A program made the translations under genes and the position numbers. From positions 113,841 through 177,840 of the forward strand of contig NZ_JAOYTH010000014.1 of the NCBI RefSeq assembly GCF_025847205.1: DNA of 64,000 bases, written 5' to 3'. Source of the stretch: Pararhizobium sp. YC-54. GTDB lineage: Bacteria > Pseudomonadota > Alphaproteobacteria > Rhizobiales > Rhizobiaceae. The notes beneath the pieces are model-generated. The model had not been told where the DNA came from, did no database searches, and saw nothing but the letters and a program-made list of their open reading frames with translations. Shown in pieces: positions 8,681 to 17,682 of the stretch; the first letter of the stretch is position 1, and each line of letters starts with the position of its first letter.

Positions 8681-9598
8681 TCAGGCGCTCGCCACGATCC
8701 CGCTCTGCCGTGCTTCGGCCTTTTCGATGCGGCTGTCCGAAATGGTGTGCGCGACCCGCGCAAGCGTCGGATAGTTCGCCCCCGCCCCTGTTCCGATATA
8801 GCCGGGGCAGAGGAAGTCGGCAGAGCCCTCCGCCACCTTGCCGAGCGTCAGCGGCTCGTAGCTCCCGCCGGCATTCTTGAGGATGAGCGTGGCTGCGGCG
8901 ACATCCCAGGCATTAACACCGAAACCGGCAGCGGCATCAGCCCAACCGGCGGCGACATGGGCGACGCTGAGGGCCGCACTTCCCGGACGCCGCAAGGTCG
9001 AGAATGTTTCAACCAGCTCACCTAGATGGGCAAGCGCGACGTCGCGGCCATCGAGCCGGAAATCGCGGGAGACCGGATAGCCGGTGATCAACGTGGCCCG
9101 CGTCTCCTCCTGGACGGAGCGGGAACGCAGCGGCATGCCGTTCAGATATGAGGCGTTGAGGTCTGCTGAGAACATCAGATCAGCGACGGGATCGTAAATC
9201 GCGCCGGCGACCACCTCGCCATCGATGACGGCGCCAATCGAAATGCACCAGAAGGCCAGGCCACGGGCAAAATTCGCGGTGCCGTCGATCGGATCGACAT
9301 ACCACTGGATTTCGCCATTGCCGATTTGCCCTCCCTCCTCGCCCATGATCGCAGAATTGGGCGCATGTTCAAGGATGAAAGCCCGGATGCTCGCTTCCGC
9401 GCGTTGGTCATGGATGGTTACGATGTCGTGCAGATCGACCTTGTAATCGACAGCCATGTCCGAGCGGAAAGCCTCAAGCAACGGATTGCGCACGGCAAGT
9501 GCTGCCGATTTCGCAATTTCCATCAGCCTTGCCGAGCGGGCAAGCGCCTCCTCGTTTGCGGATTTCGCTTCGGGCGAGGAAGAGCTTTGCATCGGCAT
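8681..9598 (-). CDS. Inositol-monophosphatase-family phosphatase (copy 1)
   Basis: A 305-residue enzyme of the Mg-dependent IMPase/FBPase/CysQ superfamily. Metal-site motifs are GEEGG at 86-90, DPIDGT at 102-107, and NAWDVAAA near 230. ANFARGLAFWCISIG follows the second motif as in inositol monophosphatases. No signal peptide, so it acts in the cytoplasm. It follows the first binding-protein gene by 57 bases and precedes the cysteine phosphatase by 77. Substrate could be an inositol phosphate, a sugar phosphate or another phosphomonoester. A diverged copy is at 21735, in the same order relative to a cysteine phosphatase. Confidence 0.83.
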   Translation of the reverse strand: MPMQSSSSPEAKSANEEALARSARLMEIAKSAALAVRNPLLEAFRSDMAVDYKVDLHDIVTIHDQRAEASIRAFILEHAPNSAIMGEEGGQIGNGEIQWYVDPIDGTANFARGLAFWCISIGAVIDGEVVAGAIYDPVADLMFSADLNASYLNGMPLRSRSVQEETRATLITGYPVSRDFRLDGRDVALAHLGELVETFSTLRRPGSAALSVAHVAAGWADAAAGFGVNAWDVAAATLILKNAGGSYEPLTLGKVAEGSADFLCPGYIGTGAGANYPTLARVAHTISDSRIEKAEARQSGIVASA

Positions 9599-9655
9599 GT
9601 CCAGTCTGTCGTTTCGGGATGGAATACCGGCGCGGTGGAGGCCGCGCCGGAGGGG

Positions 9656-10780
9656 TTATTTCGTGTAATTCACTCGCCAGAAATCCTGCCATTCTTCACG
9701 GCGGTCGAAATCGTCGAGACCAGTGGCGGAATTATAGTTGAACAGCTCGCCGGCGACCTTCATGAGGCCCGACGGTTCATCATCCGGCATCTTGATATCG
9801 GTATTGGTCGGCAGCTTGCCGTCCTTCATTTGCGGCGAGATGCCTTCTTCCGTGAGGATATAATGGATGAAGAGCTTGGCGGTGTTCGGGCTCTTCGTCT
9901 TGGAGGCGATCAGGCCGAGCTTGATATAGCTCCAGCCAACCCAGGGATCGAGACCAGCGCAGATACCGAGCTTATACCCTTTGTCCGCATTGTCGCGAAA
10001 CTTCGCGGAGCTGAGGAGCCCGATGAACGGCTCCTTCTGTCCCGGCGCGCCCACAGCTTCGGCCACCGGATCGTCACCATCCGTCGCCAGCGGTGCATTC
10101 TGCGCCAGTGCCTTGATCCATGCAGCCGCAGCACTCTTTTCGCTGGTTTCAAGTGCCTTGCCGAAATGCGCCTTGTAAGCTTCAGCCACCTTGCCGGTAC
10201 CATGCGTTTCCAGCTGGTTGAACCAGTCGGTATAGTTGCCCTTGGTCAGGGGATCGACCATCGCGACCTTGCCCTTCCAATTCGGCTCGGTCAGTTCCCA
10301 AATATTGGCAACCGGGCATTTGTCGTAAGCTTCGGTATTGTAGGCCCAGACATTGGCATTGGTAGAAATCGCCAGCGGGTTCTGAAACTGCGCCGGGATC
10401 TTTGATGTCATGTCGCCCGGCAGATGGTTTTCCACGAAGTTTTCCGGCAGCAGCTGGGCAAGAGCTGCCGGTGCGTCGGTGATCAGCACGACGTCGCCCT
10501 GCACGTTGCTCGCCTGGCTTTCGCGGATAATCATTTCCAGCTGGCTGTTGGCCGAGACCTTCATGCCCGTCGCCTTCAGCCCGTATTTGGCGCTGAAATT
10601 TTCAGCCATTTCGACGATCTTGCCGGTGCTGTCGTAAATGTTGATCGGCTTTTCCTGCTTTGCCGCAGCCACCAGCGCGTCGAGATCGGAAGTATCGTCT
10701 GCGCTTGCTGAACCGGCAGATATGCCAGCAGCAAGGCCAGCGGCGATCACGGCCAATGTCAGATGCTTGTTTCGTTTCAT
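9656..10780 (-). CDS. Periplasmic binding protein of AfuA/Fbp type (paralogue 1 of 3)
   Basis: A 374-residue family-1 binding protein with a signal peptide ending near residue 27 (SAGSASA). The mature part contains INIYDSTGKIVEMAENF, LEMIIRESQASNVQGDVV and a C-terminal KTKSPNTAKLFIHYILTE, the pattern seen in iron-type and hexose-phosphate-type (AfuA) binding proteins. It is the third of three tandem paralogues and is closest to the one at 12008. Iron seems unlikely because the operon carries phosphatases and no siderophore or Fur features. A phosphorylated organic ligand is inferred. Confidence 0.8.
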   Translation of the reverse strand: MKRNKHLTLAVIAAGLAAGISAGSASADDTSDLDALVAAAKQEKPINIYDSTGKIVEMAENFSAKYGLKATGMKVSANSQLEMIIRESQASNVQGDVVLITDAPAALAQLLPENFVENHLPGDMTSKIPAQFQNPLAISTNANVWAYNTEAYDKCPVANIWELTEPNWKGKVAMVDPLTKGNYTDWFNQLETHGTGKVAEAYKAHFGKALETSEKSAAAAWIKALAQNAPLATDGDDPVAEAVGAPGQKEPFIGLLSSAKFRDNADKGYKLGICAGLDPWVGWSYIKLGLIASKTKSPNTAKLFIHYILTEEGISPQMKDGKLPTNTDIKMPDDEPSGLMKVAGELFNYNSATGLDDFDRREEWQDFWRVNYTK

Positions 10781-10843
10781 GGTTTCCCCTCCAAAGAAAA
10801 ATGAAGGCAGGCCAGAGACTGATGCCCCTTGCCTGCCCTTTGG

Positions 10844-11983
10844 TTATTTCTTGTAGTTCATACGCCAGAAATCCTGCCAGCTCTCGCGCTTGTCGAGATC
10901 GTCGGCAGCGGTTGCTGCATCAAACGCCATCAGTTCATCGATATGCTTGGCAACGCCGGACGGTTCGTCCGCCGGAAGGCCGATCTTGGTATTTCCGGAG
11001 ATCTTGCCATCGGCGGTCTGCGGCGTGATCCCCTCTTCCGTCATCAGATAACGCACGAAGAGCTTTGCCGCATTGGGGCTCTTCGTCTGCCCGGCGATGA
11101 GGCCGAAACCGGGATAAAGGAAACCGGAGAAGGGCTGGACGCCGCTGCAAAGGCCGAGCTTCAACCCCTTAGCCTCGTTGTCACGGTATTTCGCCGTCGA
11201 GGTTATGACGAAGAAGGGTTCCGCCTGTCCCGGCGCACCGGCGGCTTCCGCCACAGTGGTCGAGTCCGAGAGCAACGGTTCGTTTTCGGCAAAGGCTTTC
11301 ACCCAGGCTGCGGTCGCGCTCTTTTCGCGGGTCTCCAGCCTCTTGCCATAGAGGTCTTCATAGGCCTTGGCGACATCCGCATTGTGGTGCATTTCGATCT
11401 GGTTGAACCAGTCGGCGTAGAGCGGCTTGTCGAAGAGGTCGAGCATGGCGAGCTTGCCCTTCCACTGGGGTTCGGTCAGTTGCCAGATATTGGTAATCGG
11501 GCACTTGTCGTATTTGTCCGTGTTGTAGGTCCACACATGCGGATCGGAGACGACGACGAGCGGGTTGCGCAGTTTTTCCGGAATGTCGCTTGCAAGGTCG
11601 GGAGGCGTCCAGCTGGTCGCGATGCCCTCCAGCAGAAGCTGACCCATCGCGGAGGCGACGTCGGTTCCGACGCTCACATCACCGACGATACTGCCGGCCT
11701 GATGCTCGCGGATCATCAGTTCGACCTGGGTTGCCTCGTTGACTTTCTTGCCGCTGGCTTGAACACCGTATTTGGCGGTGAAGGCCTCGGCCGTATCGAC
11801 GATCTTTCCGGTGACCGCATAAACGGTGATCGGCGGTTCCTTCTTCGCCGCCTCGATAAGGGCGTCGAGATTGAAAGCATCTTCGGCATGAACCGCGCCG
11901 CCGATCACTGTTGCAAGGATAAGGGCCAGTGCGGAGGCGGCGGCCTGCCGCCTCCCCTTCTTTGCCTGTCTGGTTTGGGTCAT
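10844..11983 (-). CDS. Periplasmic binding protein of AfuA/Fbp type (paralogue 2 of 3)
   Basis: A 379-residue paralogue of the flanking binding proteins. A basic start RQAKKGRRQ is followed by a hydrophobic signal sequence and a cleavage region VIGGAVHA. The common core is visible as PITVYAVTGKIVDTAEAF, VELMIREHQAGSIVGDVS and TKSPNAAKLFVRYLMTEE. It is the most divergent of the three, with AVTGK in place of DSTGK and GTDVASAMGQLL in place of SDAPAAMAQLI, so it may bind a different ligand. It is 24 bases from paralogue 3 and 63 from paralogue 1. Confidence 0.8.
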   Translation of the reverse strand: MTQTRQAKKGRRQAAASALALILATVIGGAVHAEDAFNLDALIEAAKKEPPITVYAVTGKIVDTAEAFTAKYGVQASGKKVNEATQVELMIREHQAGSIVGDVSVGTDVASAMGQLLLEGIATSWTPPDLASDIPEKLRNPLVVVSDPHVWTYNTDKYDKCPITNIWQLTEPQWKGKLAMLDLFDKPLYADWFNQIEMHHNADVAKAYEDLYGKRLETREKSATAAWVKAFAENEPLLSDSTTVAEAAGAPGQAEPFFVITSTAKYRDNEAKGLKLGLCSGVQPFSGFLYPGFGLIAGQTKSPNAAKLFVRYLMTEEGITPQTADGKISGNTKIGLPADEPSGVAKHIDELMAFDAATAADDLDKRESWQDFWRMNYKK

Positions 11984-12007
11984 GATATCTGCTCCCTGAT
12001 CCGCCGC

Positions 12008-13135
12008 TTATTTCTGATAATTCACCCGCCAGAAGTCCTGCCAGGTCTCCCGCGCATCCCAGTCATCGAGACTGGTCGCCATGCTATAGGGCAAGACCTG
12101 ATCGAGTGCGGCGCCAATGCCCGACGGCTCGTCGGCGGGCGGTTTAACCTCGGTATTGGTCGACATCTTGCCGTCAATCGCCTGCGGCGCGATGCCTTCT
12201 TCGGTCATGACATAGTGGATGAAGAGCTTGGCGGCGTTCGGGCTGTCGGTACCTTTGGTGATCAGCCCGACACCGGGATAGAGCCAGCCGAGCCAAGGCT
12301 TCAGGTCCTTGCAGAGGCCGAGCTTCATGCCTTTGTCGGCATTGTCGCGGAACTTCGCCGAGCTGATCAGGCCCATGAAGGCCTCTTTCTGGCCGGGAAC
12401 GCCGACGGCTTCGGCCGCGGCAGCATCGGCATCCGTGAGCAGCGGTGCGTTGGCCGCAAGTGCCTTGACCCAGGCGGCGGTTGCGCTTGTCTCCCCTGCC
12501 TGGAGATCCTTGCCGTAGAGTTCCTTGTAGGCAGCAGCGACTTTGTCGTCGCCGTGCTTGGCCATCTGGTTGAACCAGTCGACATAGGATGCCTTGCCGA
12601 GCGGATCCTGCATGGCGACCTTGCCCTTCCACTTCGGCTCGGTCAGTTCCCAGATGTTGGAAACGGGACACTTGTCAAACAGTTCGGTGTTGTAGGCCCA
12701 GACGTTGGCGCTGGTGACTATCGTCAGCGGGTCCTGGTACTCGGCCGGGATGCTCTCGGCGAGATCCGGCGGCAGCCAGCTTTCGGCAAAACCCTGCGGG
12801 ATCAACTGGGCCATGGCGGCGGGCGCATCGCTGATGATCGAGACGTCGCCCTGAACATTGTTGGCGCGTGCCTCCCGAATGATCATTTCGAGCTGGGCCG
12901 ACGCCTTGACCTTCGATCCTTCGGCGGCGACTCCGTATTTCTTGGCGAAGTTCTCCGCCATTTCGACGATCTTGCCGGTGCTGTCATAGACCGTAATCGG
13001 CTTTTCCTGCTTGGCAGCTTCGATCAGCGCATTGAGGTCGAAAGGCTCCTCTGCCTTCGCCGCACTACCAAACAGGACCAGAACGGCCGTTGCGCATAGC
13101 AGGTATTTCCTGCCGTCTGTCATTTTCCGCTTCAT
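12008..13135 (-). CDS. Periplasmic binding protein of AfuA/Fbp type (paralogue 3 of 3)
   Basis: A 375-residue family-1 binding protein and the first of the three tandem copies in transcription order. The signal peptide runs through FGSAAKA near residue 28. The core has PITVYDSTGKIVEMAENF, LEMIIREARANNVQGDVS and TDSPNAAKLFIHYVMTEE. It is nearly the same as paralogue 1 in these regions, which points to a recent duplication. The gene follows the ATPase gene by 43 bases. Confidence 0.8.
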   Translation of the reverse strand: MKRKMTDGRKYLLCATAVLVLFGSAAKAEEPFDLNALIEAAKQEKPITVYDSTGKIVEMAENFAKKYGVAAEGSKVKASAQLEMIIREARANNVQGDVSIISDAPAAMAQLIPQGFAESWLPPDLAESIPAEYQDPLTIVTSANVWAYNTELFDKCPVSNIWELTEPKWKGKVAMQDPLGKASYVDWFNQMAKHGDDKVAAAYKELYGKDLQAGETSATAAWVKALAANAPLLTDADAAAAEAVGVPGQKEAFMGLISSAKFRDNADKGMKLGLCKDLKPWLGWLYPGVGLITKGTDSPNAAKLFIHYVMTEEGIAPQAIDGKMSTNTEVKPPADEPSGIGAALDQVLPYSMATSLDDWDARETWQDFWRVNYQK

Positions 13136-13178
13136 TCTGCTCCTCCTTCAGCAAGCATAAGTTCGTTCCCAGATCGTC

Positions 13179-14312
13179 TCAGTTGTAAGTGCTGTTCCTC
13201 AGCAGAGCGTCGGCTTCGGTTATCCGCTGGCCGTCTGCATCGAACGCATGCAGCGCTTCTGGCGGTGCGTAGAAGAACACGCGCTCGCCACTGTCGACGC
13301 GCGGTAAGGCATGCGTGGTCAGGAACAGCGTGTGGTTCTCGCTCCTCAATTCGAGAATCCAGCTGCCCCCGGTCGGCAGCACGCCGGTCACCGTCATCTC
13401 GCCGGAGAAGCTGCCCTGCGGCACGTCCTCCAGCTTGGCCGTGTAACCCATGGCTTCCGGCCGCATACCGATCGAACCGATGCCGCGCAGCCGCGGATAG
13501 CCGGCTGCAAGGTAGGCTTTCGCCTTGTCGGCAACATCAGAGACCCCCGGCTTTCCGAAGGTCAGGATATTGATCGGCGGGCTGCCGACGAATTCCGCAA
13601 CGAAACGGTTAGCCGGGCGATCGTAGATATCGTTGGGCGTGCCCATTTGCTGCAACGTGCCCTCGTTCATGACGGCAATCGTCGTCGCCAACGTCATGGC
13701 TTCCCACTGATCGTGGGTGACGAAGACGATCGTCGTCTTGAATTCCTTGTGCAGCCGCTTCAACTCGGCGCGCATTTCGAGCCGCAGCCGGGCATCCAGA
13801 TTGGACAGCGGCTCGTCGAGCAAAAGCACGCCGGGATTGACGGCAAGCATGCGGGCCAGCGCCACGCGCTGCTGCTGTCCGCCGGAAAGCTGCGACGGAT
13901 AGCGGTCGCGGTATTTGGCGATATCAAGCGCCTGCATGACGCGCTCGACGCGGGCCTCACGCTCCGCCTTCGGCAGCTTGCGAAGACGCAAACCGAAATC
14001 GGTGTTGCGCTCGATCGTCAGGTGCGGCCAGAGCGCATAGCTCTGGAAGACAAGACCCATCTCCCGCTTTTCCGGCGGGACGAAGATGCCGTCCACGACA
14101 GAGTCGATGATCCTGTCCCCGACCCGGATTTCGCCGCCGGAGAGGTTTTCCAGGCCGGCGATCATGCGCAGCGTCGTGGTCTTGCCACAGCCGGAAGGAC
14201 CAAGCAGGCACATGAACTCGCCGTTGCGGATTTCGAGGTCGAGGTCGGAAACCGCGTTGGCGGAATTTACACCGTAGTTTTTCTGCGCTCCACGCAGGTT
14301 GATGGTAGGCAT
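13179..14312 (-). CDS. ABC transporter ATPase (AfuC/FbpC/PotA type)
   Basis: A 377-residue ATPase for the two-domain permease encoded just upstream. It shows Walker A GPSGCGKTT near residue 38, FQSYALWPHLTIERN for the Q loop, signature LSGGQQQRVALARML, Walker [16 protein letters not shown] and the H-loop in VTHDQWEAM. The C-terminal 130 residues form the TOBE-like part usual for this group. Its start overlaps the permease stop by one base (TGATG). FbpC-type ATPases serve iron, sulfate, polyamine and sugar-phosphate transporters, so specificity comes from the binding proteins. Confidence 0.86.
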   Translation of the reverse strand: MPTINLRGAQKNYGVNSANAVSDLDLEIRNGEFMCLLGPSGCGKTTTLRMIAGLENLSGGEIRVGDRIIDSVVDGIFVPPEKREMGLVFQSYALWPHLTIERNTDFGLRLRKLPKAEREARVERVMQALDIAKYRDRYPSQLSGGQQQRVALARMLAVNPGVLLLDEPLSNLDARLRLEMRAELKRLHKEFKTTIVFVTHDQWEAMTLATTIAVMNEGTLQQMGTPNDIYDRPANRFVAEFVGSPPINILTFGKPGVSDVADKAKAYLAAGYPRLRGIGSIGMRPEAMGYTAKLEDVPQGSFSGEMTVTGVLPTGGSWILELRSENHTLFLTTHALPRVDSGERVFFYAPPEALHAFDADGQRITEADALLRNSTYN

Positions 14313-16165
14313 CAGCTTCCAAGTCCTTCTGCAAGATTTGTGCGGGTCATCTTTTGGGCCAACAGCGTGCCGAAATAGGCGATGGCGGCGATGATCAGCA
14401 CCACGGCATTTGCGGCCTGCGTGTAGTGGTAATCGACCAATCGCAGGGAATAGGTGGTCAGCACGTCCGTGCTGGGCACAGCCAAGATCACAAAGAGGCT
14501 GAGCCCCTTGATGCCCGAGATGAACGGCAGGAGTACGCCCGTCACCAGCGATCCCTTCTGGATCGGGATGACGATCGAGATCATGCGGCGAAACCAGCCA
14601 GCACCGGCGATCTGCGCCGCTTCTTCAGGGTCCTTGCCGAGCTGGGTCATGGCCGATATGCCGGCACGCGAGGCGTAAGGCATTTGATCGGCAATAAGAG
14701 CGAGGACAAGAATGGTCACGGTGCCATAGAGGGCCGGCATCGGACCGCGCGGCACCGCAAACAGCGACAGATAAGCGGCTGCAAAGGCAATACCCGGCAC
14801 GAGGTAAGGCAGGAACGTGACCTGACGGAGATAGACCGACAGGGAACGGACCGGTGTGCGGATAACGACATAGCCGACGAGCAGACCGAGGATGCCGGAC
14901 ACCAGCGACGCAAGCCCGACGATCATCATCGTGTTCTTGGCCGCAGCCCAAAGCTCGGGACTGAGCAGGATACCCGTCTGCAACGCCACCGTATGAAGGT
15001 CGGTGCCGATCCAGTAATCGAGGGTGAAATTATCGAGCGTAAATTTGGCCGGCATCTTCATGACCGTCGAGAGGGCAAGCGTCAGCAACGGCATTCCGAC
15101 TGAAAGGATGAAGATCGTCGCCGCAAAGCCGGTGGCTGGAAGGCGCATCTTGCCAAGGCGGCTCTGCCTATTCATCGATCCCTTTGAGCCAATGGTCACG
15201 AAGCGGCGTGCTTCCCGCACCAGCCGTGCGTCGATCATCAGCGTAATGATGCCGATGAGCATGATCGATGCAGCCACGACCCCGGCAACACCGGTCTGGC
15301 GGGACGCAATGCTGCGGAACAGCGAGGTCGAGAGAACCTCGAATTTGACCGGAAGGCCGAGCACGTAGGGAACACCGAATTCGCCCAGGCACTTTGCGAA
15401 AATCAGTACCATCGCGGACATGAGGGCCGGGCGCATCAGCGGCAGTATGACTTGAACCGCGACCTGGTAGCGGTGGGCACCGAGGATTCGGGCCGAATCC
15501 TCCAACTGCGAATCGAAGCGGCGAAGCGCCGAGCCGAAAAGCAGGATGACGAAGGGCGTGTAGTGAAGCGCCAGAATGATCGTGATGGGAAAGCGGCCAT
15601 AGGCAACCCAATCCGGCGGCGTCAGGCCCATGGCCTCAAACCAGCCGGGTTGGCCGCCAATCGTGCGGTTCTTGAACAACGTCGTCCAGGCAAGCGCAAA
15701 CGTCCAGGCGGGCAGCATGTAGGGCACGATCAGAGCCGTCGCAAACCAGCGGCGGCCGAACATGTCCGTACGGCTGATCAGCCAGGCAAGCACAGTGCCG
15801 ATCACCAGCGACAACGAGATGGCGCCCAGTGCGACGGTGAGGGTGTTGAGCAGCGGACGCCAGAACAAGTCGGTCGCGACCGGTGAGAAAAATGCCCGAT
15901 CGAGATAGTAGAGCGTGAGATCGCCGACATCTTTGCCGAGGCGCCGCTCATGTCCGAACTGCACGCGCACCGCGTCGAGAACGATCGAGATAATCGGAAC
16001 GACGATCAGATAGGTAAAGATCAGAGCAGTCAGAACGCCAATGAGCGTCGTCGGCTCACGAAGCGCGACCTTTAGGCGGTATCGCCAGGCCTGCCATGCC
16101 GAAGGCGCGGTAACAGGCTTTCGAACTAGAGCCTCGCCCTTCGCCCGTTCACTTAGAAGTGCCAT
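14312..16165 (-). CDS. Fused two-domain ABC permease (AfuB/FbpB type)
   Basis: A 617-residue inner-membrane protein containing two permease domains in one chain, as in FbpB/AfuB. About twelve membrane spans are predicted. The two EAA loops are visible as SQLEDSARILGAHRYQVA near residue 225 and KDPEEAAQIAGAGWFRR near 520. The start at 16165 (MALLSER) has GGGGAG about six bases upstream; an in-frame start at 16189 is possible but poorly placed. It is the first gene of the operon running to 7977 and is divergent from the LacI-type gene at 16696. Confidence 0.85.
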   Translation of the reverse strand: MALLSERAKGEALVRKPVTAPSAWQAWRYRLKVALREPTTLIGVLTALIFTYLIVVPIISIVLDAVRVQFGHERRLGKDVGDLTLYYLDRAFFSPVATDLFWRPLLNTLTVALGAISLSLVIGTVLAWLISRTDMFGRRWFATALIVPYMLPAWTFALAWTTLFKNRTIGGQPGWFEAMGLTPPDWVAYGRFPITIILALHYTPFVILLFGSALRRFDSQLEDSARILGAHRYQVAVQVILPLMRPALMSAMVLIFAKCLGEFGVPYVLGLPVKFEVLSTSLFRSIASRQTGVAGVVAASIMLIGIITLMIDARLVREARRFVTIGSKGSMNRQSRLGKMRLPATGFAATIFILSVGMPLLTLALSTVMKMPAKFTLDNFTLDYWIGTDLHTVALQTGILLSPELWAAAKNTMMIVGLASLVSGILGLLVGYVVIRTPVRSLSVYLRQVTFLPYLVPGIAFAAAYLSLFAVPRGPMPALYGTVTILVLALIADQMPYASRAGISAMTQLGKDPEEAAQIAGAGWFRRMISIVIPIQKGSLVTGVLLPFISGIKGLSLFVILAVPSTDVLTTYSLRLVDYHYTQAANAVVLIIAAIAYFGTLLAQKMTRTNLAEGLGS

Positions 16166-16695
16166 TATATCTCCCCGTAACCACAGCATTGCCCCTGCAC
16201 TCCTACAGATGCCTTCGAACGCGTTGCGTCATCCCATTGCGGGTTGGCATGATGCGCTCCGGCGCGGCAATGGTTTCAATCCTCCAGCATCAGGCCTCCC
16301 GGCCTGCTTAACGGCGATCATACAGCCCCTCCCAGAGGCATCGTCATCTTCGAAAAAATGGAATAAAAATTCCGTTTTATCCATCACCGTGGAATACATG
16401 ATCTATCGACGAAGCCGTTTTGTCAACGAAAAAATGCACACGCGGTCATTAACTTATCCAATTGATTTTATATGCTTATTTTTGCACGCGTCGCGAAATA
16501 TTCGACGCACTCTGCGAACGTGTGCCTCATCTTCCAAATCCCATCGAAAATCATGTGCGGGAACGCATCCGTTCAAAACCGGGCGGCGTGCGTATTCTCG
16601 TCGCTCGCATTCGGCATAGGCATAAATTTTTAGTTTGGAAAAATCGGTGCAATGTGGCCTGTAATATCAGCACTTGAATTGCATCGGGGACGTGA
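16166..16695. promoter_or_regulatory. Divergent promoter region between the transporter operon and lacI-type gene
   Basis: This 530-base non-coding stretch should hold promoters for both directions. The decamer TGCACACGCG at 16435-16444 also forms part of the palindrome in front of the second phosphatase operon (22590-22626). Related half-sites are TGCACGCG at 16483-16490 and GAACGTGTGC at 16516-16525. An inverted repeat GCGTCG/CGACGC lies at 16488-16493 and 16503-16508. The AT-rich part 16360-16500 is the likely promoter core. These are candidate binding sites for the adjacent LacI-type protein. Confidence 0.45.
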
Positions 16696-17682
16696 ATGGG
16701 AAGAGGCTTCGTAACTGCCGAGGAGGTGGCCAAGAAGGCGGGTGTTTCGCGCTCGGCCGTTTCGCGCACATTCACCCCCGGCGGTAGCGTGTCGAAGGCG
16801 GTTCGACGCAAGGTTATGAAAGCTGCTCAGGAGCTTGGCTACCGTGTCAATCGGCTGGCGCAGGGTCTTAACAATGATCGTTCGAACCTGATTGGCGTTG
16901 TTGGCGCAAATCTCGGATCTCCTTTCATTTCCAAGCAGCTTGATCTCCTGAGCATCGGCCTGCTGCGCCGCGGGCTGCAATGTCTTTTGCTGAATGCAGC
17001 CGACGCCCGCAAGGATATAGCACCGCTCATCGAGCTTCTGTTCGAGTTCCGTGCACAGGCGATCGTTGTTCTTTCCGGTGAGCCACCCGCATCAATTATC
17101 GATGAGTGCATGGCCAATGGCGTCAGGCTCATCCTGATCAATCAGAAGCTTGATCGCACTGACACAAACATGGTGCTGAGCGACGATTCCCATGGTGCTG
17201 ATCTCGCCGCGATGCGGCTGATCGAGGCCAAGTGCCAAAAAGTTGCAGTGATATCAAGCGGCAGCAAAACACCGGCACAGATGCGTCGTGCTAGCGCCTT
17301 CAGCCAGCGCATGGCCATCGAGGGTGTCGACGTCGTTTCCTGGTCCGATGGCCCGACAAGCTATGAAAGTGGCTACCAAGCAGGGCTCGACCTGTTGGGC
17401 GACAAAACAATTGATGGCGCATTCTGCGTCACTGATCTGCTTGCGCTGGGGTTTATGGACTCTGCCCGGCTGGAGATGGGCCGCCGCGTGCCGGAAGACC
17501 TGTCGATCGTCGGCTTTGACGATATCCCCCAAGCCGGCTGGAAAAGCTATCAGCTGACAACCGTCGGACAGTCTTTCGACGCCTTGACCGAGAAAGTGCT
17601 GACGGCGCTGGCAAGCGACGATCCGGAAACCCGGCTTCAAATCGTGCCCGTTGCCGTGGTCGAGCGCATCACTGCCCGTTAG
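16696..17682 (+). CDS. LacI-family transcriptional regulator
   Basis: A 328-residue repressor-type regulator. The N-terminal helix-turn-helix reads VTAEEVAKKAGVSRSAVSR at residues 6-24, followed by the hinge RVNRLAQGL. The rest is a periplasmic-binding-protein-like effector domain with GVVGANLGSPF, ILINQKLDRTDTN and IVGFDDIPQAGWKSY. It sits between the two phosphatase/transporter operons, diverging from one and ending tail-to-tail with the Na/Pi gene (stop codons overlap). That placement makes it the probable local regulator of both. The effector is unknown; a phosphorylated sugar or polyol, or its dephosphorylated product, would fit. Confidence 0.85.
   Translation: MGRGFVTAEEVAKKAGVSRSAVSRTFTPGGSVSKAVRRKVMKAAQELGYRVNRLAQGLNNDRSNLIGVVGANLGSPFISKQLDLLSIGLLRRGLQCLLLNAADARKDIAPLIELLFEFRAQAIVVLSGEPPASIIDECMANGVRLILINQKLDRTDTNMVLSDDSHGADLAAMRLIEAKCQKVAVISSGSKTPAQMRRASAFSQRMAIEGVDVVSWSDGPTSYESGYQAGLDLLGDKTIDGAFCVTDLLALGFMDSARLEMGRRVPEDLSIVGFDDIPQAGWKSYQLTTVGQSFDALTEKVLTALASDDPETRLQIVPVAVVERITAR

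Noticed and set aside
10829..13099. A 756-codon open frame on the plus strand across two binding-protein genes
   Set aside because: The minus-strand genes have signal peptides, family motifs and operon spacing; this frame has none of these and is their complement.
9656..16165. Interpretation of the three-binding-protein operon as a ferric-iron transporter
   Set aside because: The fold class includes iron transporters, but the operon carries two phosphatases, sits beside a Na/Pi transporter, and shows no iron-box or siderophore gene. A phosphorylated organic substrate fits better.
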